A DNA stretch of 64,000 bases from Pyropia haitanensis (lineage: Eukaryota; Rhodophyta; Bangiophyceae; Bangiales; Bangiaceae): assembly GCA_008729055.1 (NCBI GenBank), contig SDUX01000004.1, positions 7,038,026-7,102,025 of the forward strand, given 5' to 3'. Both the position numbers and the translations under genes were made by a program. Positions 32,898-45,655 of this stretch are shown here, piece after piece (the stretch's first letter is position 1; each line of letters opens with the position of its first letter). Below the pieces are notes generated by a model. The model was not told where the DNA came from and did no database searches. It worked only from the letters and a program-made list of their open reading frames with translations.

Positions 32898-34660
32898 ACC
32901 CGCCGGACTTCTCTGATTGTCTCCGCAAGAAGTTCACAAATAAAGTAACTATCTTCCCCTCGCTCATTACAAGAGCACTGTGTGCCACTATAAAGTACAC
33001 TGATCGAAAACGATTTTGATCCGAAGTGAGTCGGACATCCGCCAAAGGGCACGTCGATTGCTTCAGCAGACGTGCCCACTGTCTTGTGCACGGGCACCTT
33101 CCTCCTACGCCCTCATCGGTGGCATCGTCCCAGAACCTAGCGACCATGCGTCAATGAAGTCGGAAGGCGCCGTCGACCGTTGCGGGCCTATGGGTCGAAG
33201 AAGCACTCTTCTTGTCGGTCGCTGCGCTCTTCACTTGTTTTTGTAGCGGCGCTATGTCTCCGCTTTTTGGCTTTGGGGATCACTTCGGCGCACCGGGTCT
33301 CCGTGCTGAGGTTGGGCAGGCAATAGGGAGGTACCACTGCTTGCTCTGTGTGTATGTGAGGCAGTGCTGTGTCCATTGCCCATTGACGCCTCTGTGTGTG
33401 TGCCTGCGTTTATTGTCTGTGTAAAGAACCTTGTCCCAGTCGCTGTTGCTTTCCCCAGATGGTATATTGCCTGACGTCCGCTCGTACTTGATGGTGTGCC
33501 TCTGCGTCTGACGTGCCCCACCGCACCTGGGACGTGCATCGGCATCCACATTGACGACTGGGGGGCGGGCCTCACCCCACGCCCGCCCCCCCCGTGTGGG
33601 CTGCCGCACAGCAACGTCTCGCCGGTCCACGCCCCTCGCTGGCGCGGGCGACCCCCCGCCGGCGGCCGCCCCGTTTTGGGGTGCCACTGGCAGCCGGGGC
33701 GCCCGGCACGGCGGGTGCGGGGTGGACGGGCGAGCACGTCAGCGGTTCGCTAACTTCTGGATGGTTCCATACCCCTCTCGAGGGGTTGGGCCACATGACG
33801 AGCGCTTAGATAGTAACGCTGGCACACCGCCCCTCGCCTGCCTTTTTGTTGTTCTGTGTGCTGTTGCCGTCCCCTGTTTTACGTTGTTGTTGGGTGTGTG
33901 CACTTGTGCTGTGTGGGGTGCATGTGATGATGGGGTGGTGGTGTAGACACGAGCGGTGGCTCACCACCCCGGCTTTTGTGTTGCGTCCGTCCTCATGTCC
34001 GTCCTCATGTGTCAGCGTGCCCTCTCAAACGGAGGACAGGGTGGTCGTGTGTGTTGTGCTCTGTGGTGAGCGATGGGGTGGTGCTGTGGCGGTAATCGGC
34101 GTACGCGTGACCTACTTGCATGCCTGGGTCGCCCTGGCCACGAGCTGGTGTCACAGCTACGGTGGCTGCTTGCTGCCAGCGGACGGGGCGGTGTGCCCAT
34201 GTGGCACCTGTGCCTGTCCACCAGCTTTTTCCTGTCCACAGGTCGCACGCGGGAAGCGCCGTCTGTCTCTGTCTCTGTGGGGTGGCCCACGCACATGCTC
34301 CGGACCCGAAAGAGTTCTCGTCGCCCCACGCCTCCCCCTCCTGAGCAGCTAATCGTCTGGTGCCGGATGGTGGGGGGGCGGAAGACTGCCAGCACCCTTC
34401 CACCTGTGTCCCGCTCCCCTGCGGGTGCGCGTACATGAGCATCACGGGGTGCTCTCCCAGTCGGAGCGGGCGGAAGAGATGGGGCATCCCTCGGAAGAGA
34501 GGGGAGGGCGCAACAGCCGGCGTGTCACTCATGTACATGACAGCAGCCGCGCACGCGGCCAACATCGGTATTTTTTTTTTTTTCTCCCGCCCACAGCGGC
34601 GCGCACGTGGGTCCACGGGCCAACAGCGGGCCCCCAGCCGTGACGCCCGCCGCGGCACCC
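32898..34660. other. 1.8-kb spacer, no supported gene
   Basis: Moderate GC, T/G-rich sequence downstream of the kelch gene and right of the mobile element. A T14 tract near 34570-34583 reads as oligo(A) on the kelch sense strand about 80 bases past its stop and may mark its 3' end. Several short open frames look like chance frames in TG-rich DNA. Confidence 0.4.
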
Positions 34661-36096
34661 TCAATCCCGGGGCGCCACCAACGCCGCGTCCATCACCGGC
34701 GGCGCGAGGACATCCCCAAACGCGGCCGGACGGGGCGGCACGACGACGGACGCGGCTGCGCCGCTGCCCGTGACGGTCATCGCCTTGAGCGGTGCGGCCG
34801 CCTGCTTGGTCGCCGTCGCGTCCGCAGCGGCTGGCGCCATGGCCACATCATCATCTTTCATGGCGGTCGCGTCGCCGGCGGCGGTCGCGTTTCCCGCGGT
34901 GGTCGCGGCGCCCACGGCAGCCGCGTCCCCTGTGGCCGCCGCATCCACAGCAGCAGCCGCCTCTTCCTCCGCAGCCGCCTCACCGTCCGCTCCAGTCTCG
35001 CTGGCGAGTGCCGCACCGTCAGCAGACGCCGCCTCGCCAGCAGCCGTTGTCAGACCCTCTACCGCCTCCTGGTCCACCGCCGCCGCCGCCGCCGCCGCCG
35101 CGTTGGCATCGGCTGCCGCCACGCCATCGGCCGGCGCCTTGCCCTCCACCGCACCCTGCGCCGCCGTCACGCCCCCCGCCGTCGCGTCGCCCGCAGCCGC
35201 GGCGGCTGCGCCAACCACAGCCGCCTCGCCCACCGCTGCCGCCGCGTCCACCGCTCCCGCGGGGGCGCCCGCTGCGTTCCCCTCTGCACCCGCCTCCCCG
35301 TCGGCTGCCGCCGCGCCCTCCACCGCCACGACGCCATCGGCGGGCGCCGCCCCCACCGCCGCCGTCCCGCCCTCGGCGGGCACGTCCCCCGCGTCCGCCA
35401 CCTCGACCGGCGGTACCGGTGCCGCCGGGCAGCCATCGCGCTGCACCGGGCTCGTCCCCGTCGCCACCGCCCCGCCGCCCGTGCCGCCCGGGCCAGCCAC
35501 GCCCGGCGGTGCCGACAGCGTCCCGCCGGCCGGCCGCGACAGCGCCGTCTTGAACGACTGGGACTCGCCCGTGGGCAGCTTGGACCGGCGGGAAAAGGCG
35601 GTCTTGAACGACTGCGAGTCGCCAAGCAGCTCCACGGGACGGCCGGCCGGCGCGGCCGCCGCGGCGAGGAGGCCGCCGCCCCCCAGCGCGGCGCCCGGCG
35701 TCGGCGCCGAGCGCGGCAGCGGCGACGCGTCTGGCGGCGGCGTCAGCGTCTCGGCAGAGGCGTCGGACAGCACCGCGGGCGGCGCGGCCGCGGGCGTGCC
35801 GCCGCACGGCACGGCGGCGGCCGCGGCCGCGGCGGTCCCGCCTGCCGCCGCCGGCGCGGCCGCCGCCGGCGTGCCGGCCGGCTCGAGCGTCCGCGCACTC
35901 GCGGGGGTGCTGCCGGCCGACGGCGGCGCGGAGCGCGCCGCCGTGGCCGCCGGCGCGGCTCCCGCGGCGGGCGTCCCGCGGTCCGCCGCACCCGCCGGGG
36001 GGGTGGCGGCGGGCTCGCCGTCGACCGCGGCCGCCGTCGGCCCCGGCGACGGCGTCGCCATCACGTCTGGCTGGCGCGCAGGCGACGGGGGCTGCG

Positions 36097-36150
<54 letters not shown>

Positions 36151-36448
36151 TCGTCTCTCGGATCGACGACGGGGGCGTCGCGTCGGCCACCGCGGCGGCT
36201 GGCGCGACGCCGCCCGCCGCGGCGGACCCGTCGACGGCACCGGCGCGAGGCGCGGGCGGCGCCACCAGGCCGGGCGCGCCCTTGCCGGCGGCCGGCGACG
36301 CTGGGCGGGAGCGCACGCCGGCCGGCGGGCTCAGCTGCCGCAGCGAAAAGGCCGACTCCACGTCGGGCAAGCTGCACACCGTCGGCGTCGGGCCGGGCGC
36401 CAGCGGCGGCGCGCCGTACGCGGCGGCCGCGGCCGCGGCCGCGTCGGC

Positions 36449-36512
<64 letters not shown>

Positions 36513-37383
36513 ACGCCGCCGACGGGGACGACGACGCCCTCCATGGCGGCCGGCTGCGGCGCGGGAGCGGCAGCCGCGGCGGCGGGCGCTGCCGCCGCCG
36601 CCGCCGACGCGGCGCCCACCACCACGCCCGCCGCTACGCCCGCCGCCACAGCCGCAGCCGCGTCGACAGCGTCGACGGCGGCATCCGCAGCAGCAGCGGA
36701 TGCCGCCGCAGCAGCGGCGGCGGGAGCAGCCGCACCCGCCGCGGCCGAGGGCGCAGCCGCACCCGCGCCGGCCGCGGCAGGGCGTGCGGCGCCAGCAGCG
36801 CCAACGTCATTGGCACCAACGCCGCCGCCAGGAGCACCGTCCGTGGCAGCCGCGGTCGCACCGTCACCGGGCACTGGGCGAGCAGGCGCCGCCGCACGCG
36901 GCGCACCCGCTGCAACGGCGGCTGCCCCCGCAGCCGGGCGCACACCCGCGTCGGCAGTGCGAGCCGCACCCGCAGCCGCACCGCGGGCGCTCGCAACGTC
37001 GGCGGCCGGCGGGCCGGCCGCCCCGCGGACCGCCGGCGCGCCGCCCGCGGTCGTCGCGGCCACCACCCCCGCCACGGGCTGCGCCGCCGGCGCGGCGTCC
37101 ACGACCATCGCCGCCTCCCCATCCGGGTCCGAGCCGCGAGCGCGGGGCCCAGACGGTCCGCCCGGCGCCAGCGCCGGCGGCCGCGCGTCCCCGCAGACCG
37201 CCGCCGACGGCTGCTCGGGCGGCTCGGACAGGGACGCCCCCGACTGGCTCAGCCGCACGCCCGACGCCTCGCTCGGCCGCGCCTGCCCGCCCACCGCCGA
37301 CGACTGGGTGACCTTGACGGCCGCCGACGCGCCCGCCTCTGCGTCCGTGCTGTCCGAGCCGTCGCTGTCACCGTCGTCGTCGT

Positions 37384-37420
<37 letters not shown>

Positions 37421-38916
37421 GGCCGCGTCCCGCCCCCCCGCCGCGGCACCAGCCGCGCCAAAGAGGGCGCGCTCCACGACCGGCGGCAGCGGCGGCGGCG
37501 GCGGCGGCGGCGGCGCACCCGCCGCCGCGTCGCCCGGCGACGCGCCCGGCTCGCCTGGGAGCACCACGTCCGCCTCGTCGTGCGGCCCCACCGCCGCCGC
37601 CTCGGAGAGCGCCGCGACGGCCCGGCGGATCACCTCCCGCCGCTCCCGGCTGGCGGCCTGCAGCGCCGCGACGCGGCCGGCGAGGCGCTTGGCCTCACGG
37701 CGCGCCGCCTTGAGGCGCGCCCCCGCCACCCGCGCCGCGGCCTGGGCGGTGCGCGCGTCGGCGAGGGCGGCGTCCGCCTCCCGCCGCGCGCGGCGCTCCT
37801 CGTCGCCCGCCGCGGCGCGGCGGGTGCTCGACTCGAGCGCCGCCGCCATGACGCTCCGCGCGCGCGACTCGGCGGCCGCCGCCCGCGCGTCGGCGGCGGC
37901 GGCGAGCTCCTCCGCCGCGCCCCGGGCGGCGCGCTCCGCCTTGCCCGCCCGCACGGACGCGTCGAGCTGCTCCCGCAGCTCCCGGCCCGCCGCCGCCGCC
38001 TCTGCCAGTGACCCGCGCAGCCGCTCCACCACCCGCTCCGACGCGGCGCGCGCCGCGTCGGCGGCGGCGCGCTCGTGGACGGCGCGGTCGCGCTTTTCCA
38101 CTTCGGCGTCCTTTTGGACGCGGAGGGTGGCGCTCTCGTGGATGGCCCGCCGCTTCTCCCGCACCTGCGCCTCGTGGGCGGCGTCGGCGGCGTCGGCGCG
38201 GCGGGCGAGGTCGGCGGCTTCGGCGCGCGCCAGCGCCAGCCGTGACCGCACGTCGGCGGCGACGGCGGTGGCGGCGGCGGCCGCCTTGCGCTCCGCCGAC
38301 GCCGCGGCGACCGCCTCGCGGGCGGCGGCGTCGTGCTCGTCGCGCTCGGTGGTCACGTCCTCCAGCTGCCGGCTCAGCTCCTCCACCGTCGCCCGCAACG
38401 ACCGCACCTGGTCCTGCGCGCCCGACAGGGCCGACGCGGTCGACGCGGCGGCCGCCGCGGCGGCCGCCGCCGACGCCGCCGGTAGCCCCGCCGCGTGACG
38501 CCCGGCGCCCGCCCGGCCGGCCGCCGGCGCCGCCGCCAGCAGCGCCCCCGCCCGTGCGCTCGACGCCCGGTCCTCGGCCGCTGTCGCGGCCACCCGCAGC
38601 CGCCGGTTGTCCTCTTGGAGCGCCGCCACCGCCGCCGCGTGCGCCGCCGCCGCCGCCCGGAGGCCGTCGGCGGTGTCCGCCGCCGCCGCCGCCTTGGCCC
38701 GCTCCTCCGCCGCGACCGCGTGCGCCGTGTCGAGCGCCACCAGCAGCTGCGCCTTGGTGCGGCTGTCGGCCCGGGGTGGCGGCGGCGGCGGCCGCGCCGC
38801 GCCACCGCCGGCGGCCCCAAACCCGTCTGCCGCGACGGGGGGGGCAGCCGCCCGGCCGGCGGCGGCCTTTGCGGCGGCCTTGGCCGGACGCCGCGCCGCC
38901 GCCGCCGCCGCCGCCT

Positions 38917-38964
<48 letters not shown>

Positions 38965-39271
38965 GGGCGGGCCGCGTCGCGGCGGGCGGCGCCTCGCCAG
39001 CCGCGTCCCCGTCCTTGGCCGCGTCCGCGGCGGCCGCGTCCGCCGCGGCAGCGGGTGGCGGGGGCGGCGCCTCGACAACGCGGCGGCGCTTGCGGGCAGA
39101 CGCGGCCGGCGCGGGGGGCGCCGCCCGCTTGGCGGGCGTGGCGGCCGCCTTGCGCGCCCGTGGCGACGGCGCGGCCGGCCGCGCCGCCGGCGAGGCCGCG
39201 GCGGGCGGCTCAGCGTCGGCGGCGGCTGCGGCCGCATCGCCCGCGGCGCCGTCCGTGGGGGCGTCTGCTGC

Positions 39272-39313
<42 letters not shown>

Positions 39314-39501
39314 CAGCGTCGCCGCTGTGCCCGCCGGCGGCGGCGGCGGCAGCACATCAGCGGCCGCCGCGGCGGGCTCCCGCGGGCCGCCACGCGTCCG
39401 CGCAGCGGCCTTGGCACGGGCGGCAGGGGTGCCCTTGCGTGGGGTGGTCGACGCCCGACGCGGCGGCGGGGATGGCACCGGCGGCGGGGCCGACGCCCCG
39501 C

Positions 39502-39559
<58 letters not shown>

Positions 39560-40888
39560 CGGCACCGCGGGCGCCGGCGACCGCCCGCCGGGCGACGGTT
39601 TGGCGGCAGCGCGCGTGCGCGGCGGCGGCGGCTTGGCGCGGGGCGGGGACCCCCCCACCGGCGTGGCCGCGGCAGCCGGCGGGGACTCTGGCGGCAGCGT
39701 CCCCCCCGCCGGGTCCGCCACCTGCAGCAGCGTCAGCGCGTTGGACGGCCCCGCGTCGGCGGCGCCACACGCGAGCACCCAGCCGCCCACCTCTGGCAGC
39801 GGCACGAGCGCCGCGTCCGCCCGCCGCGCGGCGGCGGCGGCGGCGGCGGCCCCCCCCAGCGGCGCCCACCGCAGCGTCACGGGCGGCGGGGCGGCGACGG
39901 GCTTGGCGCCGCCGCGGCCGCCGCGGCCGCCGCGCCCCGCCGCCGGCGGCGCGTCGCCGGGCGCCTCGAGCCGCACCGAGTAGGCGGTGGCCGCCAGCGC
40001 CGCGCCCGCCTCGTAGCCGCCGACGAGGATGGCGGTGGGGGAGGCGGCCCACGGTTCGGCGTCGGCGGCGGCCGCCGCGGCGGGCGGCCCGCCGGCGGCG
40101 GCGGTGCCGTCGGGCTCGCCCGGGTAGTGGGCGGCGGTGTGGCGCCAGCGCGGGGGCGGCGGCGGCGCCGACGCTGGCGACGGCTCGGGCGCGTGCCACG
40201 TCCAGGTGGCCGTGTCGAGCACCAGCGTGCGCGCGGCGGGGCGGCCGTCGGCGCCCGACACGCCCCCACAGACGAGCATGTAGCGGCTGCCGACCAGCGC
40301 CGTGGCGGTGTGGTAGCCGCGGGGCACGGCCGCGCCAACCTCCCCGCGCGCCGCCGCCGTCGCGCCAGCCACCCTCGTGTCCATCCGCTTCCACTGCCGG
40401 TACTTGACGGAGAAGAGGTCCACGTGGCCGACCGGCGCGGCGCGCGCGTTGTCCCCGTCGTCGGTGGCCGAGGCGGCGGTCCAGCCACCAAAGCAGAGCA
40501 GCACGGGGGACGCCTCGCGGGAGCCCCCGGCTTGGCCCTTGAACTTGAGGGAGCGCGTTGAGACGGCGGGCAGGAGCACCGTCGAGTGTCCCCACTTTTG
40601 GCCGAGCTGCGCCTCCTCCCTTTGCCGCTGCGACGCGCCCATCAAGTCACTCGACTGGGACTGTGCAAAGCCCCCCCCCCCAAAAAAAGCCACAAAAACC
40701 AAGAGGAGAAGGCGAGAAGCAACACGGACGGTCACGTAGAGGTCCCGTGCAAAACGGAACCGATCCCCGACGCGGCTCGAGAGGGACAAAGTGCAGAGGT
40801 TAGTCAACCGAGCCAGTCGGCCACACGCATGGCGCAAGAGACGAGACAAGCACATCCTGCCAAGCCACGCTCCCACGCGCCGCGGCAC

Positions 40889-40930
<42 letters not shown>

Positions 40931-41432
40931 GGGCCGGCCGTCATCCGCCGCGCCCCACCCGCCCCCACCGCAAGCCACGCACCTCCACGGGCTCCCACTT
41001 GCAATCCGCCGTGGACAGCCGGTACACCGAGTTGTACACGTGCGCCGGCCGGCGGCCGCCAATCAGGTAGTGCCAGACGCCGTCCCGCCCCAGCGGCACG
41101 CGCGTCAGGGTGTGGAAGACGCGCTCCCGCGGCGCCTGGCCGCCCGCCCGCACGGGCGGGTGGTGGACGAGGCCGGCGTCCCCCCCCAGGAGGTCAAACG
41201 AGCGCAGCACCGACAGCGGCGCGAGGCCTTGGTCCACGTCGGGCCCCACCCCCGCGGCGGCGCCGGCGGCCGCGTCGCCGGGCGCGGCGAGGGAGCCGCC
41301 GAGCATCACCACCCGCACCGCGCCGGGCGGCACCCCATCCGCGTCGCCGCGTACCCCAAACGCCGACAGGCCGGCAGCGGGGATGGTGCCGCGGGAGGCC
41401 ATCAACTCGTCAGCAGACACGCCGCCGCCGTA

Positions 41433-41468
<36 letters not shown>

Positions 41469-41573
41469 GCCGCTGTCGCTGCCGCCGCTACCCTGCGTGC
41501 CGCGGCCTGTCGATGGCCACGTCGCGTCGGGGGGCTCAGCGCCCAGCTGGGAGTGCCGCAGCGGCGTCGCCAT
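34661..41573 (-). CDS. Giant kelch-repeat / coiled-coil protein
   Basis: Two exons: 41573-40983 and 40660-34661, joined in phase 0 (WEPVE/SQSSD), giving 2196 residues. The first ~500 residues hold kelch repeats with paired Gly and Trp/Tyr: VRVVMLGGSL, FHTLTRVPL ... YLIGGRRPAHVYNSVYRLS, WGHSTVLLP ... LLCFGGW, YHTATALVG ... MLVCGGVSGA and WRHTAAHYPG ... AILVGGYEAG. Pro/Ala-rich linkers with basic patches (SARKRRRVVEAPP) follow. A long Ala/Glu/Arg coiled coil, read roughly from 38700 to 37600, includes VEELSRQLEDVTTERDEHDA. The Ala/Pro-rich C-terminus has a repeated SQSFKTA(F/L)SR motif. No homopolymer shift interrupts 6 kb of exon 2. The layout recalls kelch/coiled-coil cell-polarity proteins such as fission-yeast Tea1; function is not assigned. 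Confidence 0.88.
40890..40929 (-). repeat. 40-base oligo(T) tract in the kelch-gene intron
   Basis: Forty consecutive A on the plus strand, read as T in the kelch transcript. It lies in the 322-base intron (40982-40661), about 230 bases before the acceptor TTTGCACAG. That is too far to be the polypyrimidine tract itself. A reverse-transcribed poly(A) insertion is possible. Confidence 0.9.
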
Positions 41574-42877
41574 GCCGGCCGCGCCGCCCGCCCCCAGCGG
41601 GGAGGGGGGGCCTCGGCAGGACGGCGGGAGGACGCGCCGCCGCCGGCGGCGGGCCACCAACCCGGCAGCCGCTCCTCCCTGAAACAGCGCGGGTGATCAA
41701 CAGGGGTGTTTGTGGCAGCGTCGGGACGGTGGGAATGGGTGCCCCCGACAGAGGCGAGCGCGGGGGAGGGCAAGGGCGCATCCACCAACCGCGCAGCGGG
41801 GATGTTGGCGGGCAGTCAAGGGTCGCCCGGCCGGCACGCGGCAGAGCGCGGCGCGAGAAATCGGCTGCGCGGCGGCGACCACCCTCGACGTGGCCGCCGC
41901 CAACGCACCTGTGCTGTGGCGCGAGCGTCGTGCGAGCGAGCGGATGCACGCCATTGTGACCGACCGCGCGACGCAAGAGATCGCCCATCAACTTAAAAAG
42001 TCGTTGCTAATTAGAGTGGCGCAGCAATCAATTGGACGATCTCAGGATGGGCAACCTCTCGCGGACGACCCGATAGGCGAGGGAGAGAAGAGTCTATTTG
42101 TCGACGGGAGGCGGCAAAGGCCGTAGTGGCGGCGGCCGTGGCAGCGACAGCAACGCACCGCCCACTATATGCTTCTGGGCGTGGATCCCGCTTTGGCTCC
42201 TTGCTCCTATATGTCCATACCTCTTGCCCACATGCGCAACGCTCGACACCACCAGTGGTCCCTGACGCCTGTCGTCGCCAACCCCACCGCCCGTCAATGG
42301 CGGTGACCCCCACAGTGGCCATCCCTCCGCGCCCCGCCGCCCGCTGGTGCCCCCGGAACCGCGGGCACCACCGCCACCGCCGACCAGTCCGCTGGCCAGC
42401 CGTACCTACGCGGACCAGCCGCCCGCGGCGCCCGCCCCTCCCCCCCGCCAAGGACGGGAGGACTACCCGCCACCCGCCGGACACGGCGGCTTGAAGGCGC
42501 GGTAGGCACCCCCCCACCCGCTCCGCCACCCGTCCCCCCCCCTCCCCGCCCCTGTACCGCCGCGCACGTCGGTAGGGGTGCGCCGCCTCGACAGTGGCGG
42601 TCACCGCTCTCCGCAGGGGTGCCCCCTGCCAGTGGCGGCCGTCCCCGCGTCGCCGCCCCCCCGGCAAATCCGCACGGGCGTGACAGCGGCGACCTAGGGA
42701 GCGGAACTGTGTGTGTACGGGGCGTCCGGGGCGCGCGGCCGCCACTGTGGGGGGCCGCCGGGGGGCGGCCACGTTGGGGGCGGAACGGGTGCCAGGGCGT
42801 CGCGTCGGTGGACGCGGGCGCTTTGCGGGGGCAACCCCCAGCGGGAAAGGCCACGGGCGGCGGCGCGCCCGCGGCGG
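41574..42877. promoter_or_regulatory. 1.3-kb spacer with kelch-gene promoter and TBCE 3' end
   Basis: Upstream of the kelch gene and downstream of TBCE, both on the minus strand. An A/T-richer stretch at about 41940-42250 is the best promoter candidate. The kelch frame stays open to 41660, so a somewhat longer N-terminus is possible. No gene was recognised. Confidence 0.4.
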
Positions 42878-43325
42878 TCAGCTCCCCCAAAACACCGTCC
42901 CCGCGGCGCGCCCCCCCCCCTCGTCGCCCACATAGTACGCCACTGGCCGCCAGCCGTCGGCCAGCACCACCCGCCGCCCACCGCCCACAAACACCAACGC
43001 CGGCGGCGCGGCGGCCGCGGCGCCCCCCCCGCGGCCGTCGACCGCGACGGCCGGCGGCGGCGGCGGCGACACCTTGGTCAGCGCCCGGTGCAGCGCGACG
43101 AGCTCATCGACGGTCGTGCCGGCGGGCACGCGCGTCGGGCGGGGGCGGCCGCCCTCGGCGGCGGCCAGCCGAAGCCGCACCCACCGCCGCGCGCCCGCGC
43201 CGCCGCCGCCGCCGCCGCCGCCGCCGACGCCGCCGCCACTTCCCGGGCTGTCGCCGCCGCTGGGGGGCAGGCCCGCCAGCGCCGCCGCGTCGGTACCATA
43301 CTTGGCGGCGAGGCGCACAAAGGCG

Positions 43326-43358
<33 letters not shown>

Positions 43359-43577
43359 CGGGGCGGGCCGGGCGGGGTAGCGGCACCCGCCGCCGCCGCG
43401 GCTGCCGCCGCCGCCGCCACCACCGCGGGCGCGGTGGCGCGGAGGTAGGCGCGCTCGGCAGTGACGCGGTCGTCGGCGGACAGGGCGGTGCCGTTGAGGG
43501 TGGTCAGGCGGGGTAGCGCCGCGAGCAGCTGCGCCGTGTGCGCCGCGGCGACCGCGTCCGCGTCCTCGGCCGTGGCC

Positions 43578-43609
<32 letters not shown>

Positions 43610-45091
43610 CGCCGCGGTGGCGGTCGTGGTGGGAAAGCCGGCCGCCGCCACCGGCGCGGGTGGCCGGGGGGGGCGCAGCCCCGGGGTGGGCGGCAGCACG
43701 AGCGCGGTGAGCGCCGGCAGGTCGGCCAGCGGCGCGAGGTCGCCGTACGAGGCAAACGGGTTGCCCGCCAGGTTGAGGTACGCCAGTACGGGAAAGGGCG
43801 GCGCCGACGCGGGGGAGGTGAGGCGGACGGAGGGGGCGCCGTCGTCGGCGGCCGCGGGGTGAATGGCGCCCCGACGGTCCGGCTCCCCCGCCGGGGGGGT
43901 GGCGTCCCCCCCCCCCCCCCCGCCGCCATCGCCAGCGGCACCCCGCCCGTCCCCCCCCCCCCGCAGGCTGCGGATGCCATTGTTGGACAGCACCAGCCGC
44001 CGCAGGCGGGGCAGGCCGCCGAGCGCCGTCAGCGCCCCCCCCCAGCTCAGGCGGTTGGCGTCCAAGTCCAGCACCGCCACGCCCGCCAGCGCCGCCGCCG
44101 CGGCGGCCGCCCACCCACCCCCCCCGGTAATGCCCGTCGCGCCGGCGCCAAGGTCCGTCAGCGCCGGAAAGCCCGCCGCGACCGCACACACGCCGTGGCC
44201 GCCCAGGCCCGGGATCCCCCACAGCGACAGCCGCGTGACGGTGGCGGTGCCGCGGGCGGCGTCACCCCCCTCCGCCTCCCCCTTCCTCTCCCCCTCCCCC
44301 TCCCCCTCCCCCTTGCCGTCGGCCACCCCACCCACTGCGCCGCCCGCCCAGCCGTCGACAAACGTGGCCGCGTCGAGGCGGTTGCGGCTGAGCGCGAGCG
44401 CGGTGAGCCGCCCCATCCCCGCCACGGCGGCGGCAACCTCGGCCGCCCGCGACAGCAGGCAGCCCGACAGGTCGAGGTGGACCACCCGCCCCGCCCGGCC
44501 GCGGGGCGCCCCGCCGCCGCCCGCCACGCCCGTGCCGTCCAGACCGAGGACGGTGCCGGCGGCACCGCCGCGGGGGCGGTCCATGCCCACCAGCTCCGCG
44601 ACCTTGCCGCCCACCACCACCGGCGGCAGCGGCGCAGCCGCCGGGAAGCCGCTGCCGCCGCCGCCACCGCCGCCACCGCCGCCACCGCCGCCGCCGCCGC
44701 CGCCACCGCCGCCTGCGTCGTCGGTCGCATCGGCCGTGCCGTACCGGTCATCGACGGCCACCCACAAGGGCGTGCGGCCGCCGCCGCCGAGGCGCGCCGC
44801 GCGCACACACGACGCGCTGTGCGGGGCCGCGGTGAAGAGGCGGACGCCCCCGACGGTGCCGTCGTGCTTGCCGGTGGGGGTGTCCCACTCGATGCCCACC
44901 CACGGCTCGTCGTCTGCGGCGGAGGGGGTGGGCCTCGGGGGGGAGGCCGGCGTGCCGGGGGGGGGCGCCGCCGCGGCGGGCCGCAGCGGACCTACGTACC
45001 GGACGGTGCCCGTCCGCGGGGGGACCCGCACCCGGTCGCCAACGACCAGGGGGGTGGGGGGGGTGCCATTGTGTGCTGGCGGGTCCGCCAT
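42878..45091 (-). CDS. TBCE: Tubulin-folding cofactor E
   Basis: A single exon of 737 residues from ATG 45091 (MADPPAHNGTPPTPLVVGDR). The N-terminal CAP-Gly domain spans about residues 17-95: GTVRYVGPL, PWVGIEWDTPTGKHDGTVGG, VRLF and SASCVRAARL. Leucine-rich repeats follow from about 200 to 480 (VVHLDLSGCLLS, LTALALSRNRLDAATFVDGW, VAVLDLDANRLSWGGALTAL, LRRLVLSNNGIRSL, AYLNLAGNPFASYGDLAPLA, LPRLTTLNG). A C-terminal ubiquitin-like region (RWVRLRLAAAEGGRP ... GTTVDELVALHRALT) ends with WRPVAYYVGDEGGG. This is the full TBCE order. TBCE binds alpha-tubulin and, with cofactors C and D, assembles the alpha/beta dimer. Long Gly and Ala insertions separate the domains. In some homologues the CAP-Gly has a GKHDG signature, present here. 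Confidence 0.95.
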
Positions 45092-45655
45092 GAAAGACAG
45101 CGGCGATGGGGGAGGAGGAAGGGGGGCGGCGTGAAACAGTAGAGGGATGAAGGTGTGGGGGGGGTGAAGGTGTGGGGGGGATGCAGGTGTAGGGGGGATG
45201 CAAGTATGGGGGGGAAGCCGTTGTGGGGGGGACGCAGGTGTTGAGAGGGTGAACGAGTAGGGGGGATGAGTGGGTGGGGCGGCAGGGAGAGGGGGTAGCA
45301 GCGGGCGGGCGGCTTGACGCGGGGAGGACCGACACACCCACCTCGCTGACCGCGGACTGACACGTGGCGTGATGCGTCCCAGGCGCACAGTCGCCACGAC
45401 GACGGTGCCGCCGCCGGCCACGACGAGAGGGGACTCGGGAGGGGTGTGGGCGGCAACGACCGCCCGTGGCTGCCCACTGAGGGGACACACCCCCGCCATG
45501 GGCCACCCGCTGCCGCCACGATACCACACACCACCTCGGGCACACAGCAGGAAGAAGGGTGGAAAAAAGTCAAACGCAGAGGAAAAAAAAAAAAAAAAAA
45601 GAGCAACAGGACGTGCGGGACGCAGCGACTACCCTCCCGGCGGCGCGCCGGCGGC
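45092..45655. promoter_or_regulatory. TBCE upstream region with degenerate G-rich repeats
   Basis: Between TBCE and the FabI stop. From about 45126 to 45300 a degenerate 15-17-base unit of the form GGGGGGATGCAGGTGTA repeats about eight times, giving many G5-8 runs that could form quadruplexes on the plus strand. An A18 tract at about 45583-45600 reads as oligo(T) just past the FabI stop. Confidence 0.6.

Noticed and set aside
33846..34352. Plus-strand open frame rich in Cys, Val and Trp
   Set aside because: It arises from TG-rich DNA downstream of the kelch gene, several frames are open at once, and no domain is seen.
34607..40561. Several plus-strand open frames of 690-1240 codons opposite the kelch gene
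   Set aside because: The minus strand carries kelch repeats, a coiled coil and a well-placed intron. The plus frames are Arg/Ala-rich mirror images.
43538..45142. Plus-strand open frames opposite TBCE
   Set aside because: The minus strand encodes the complete CAP-Gly, LRR and ubiquitin-like order.
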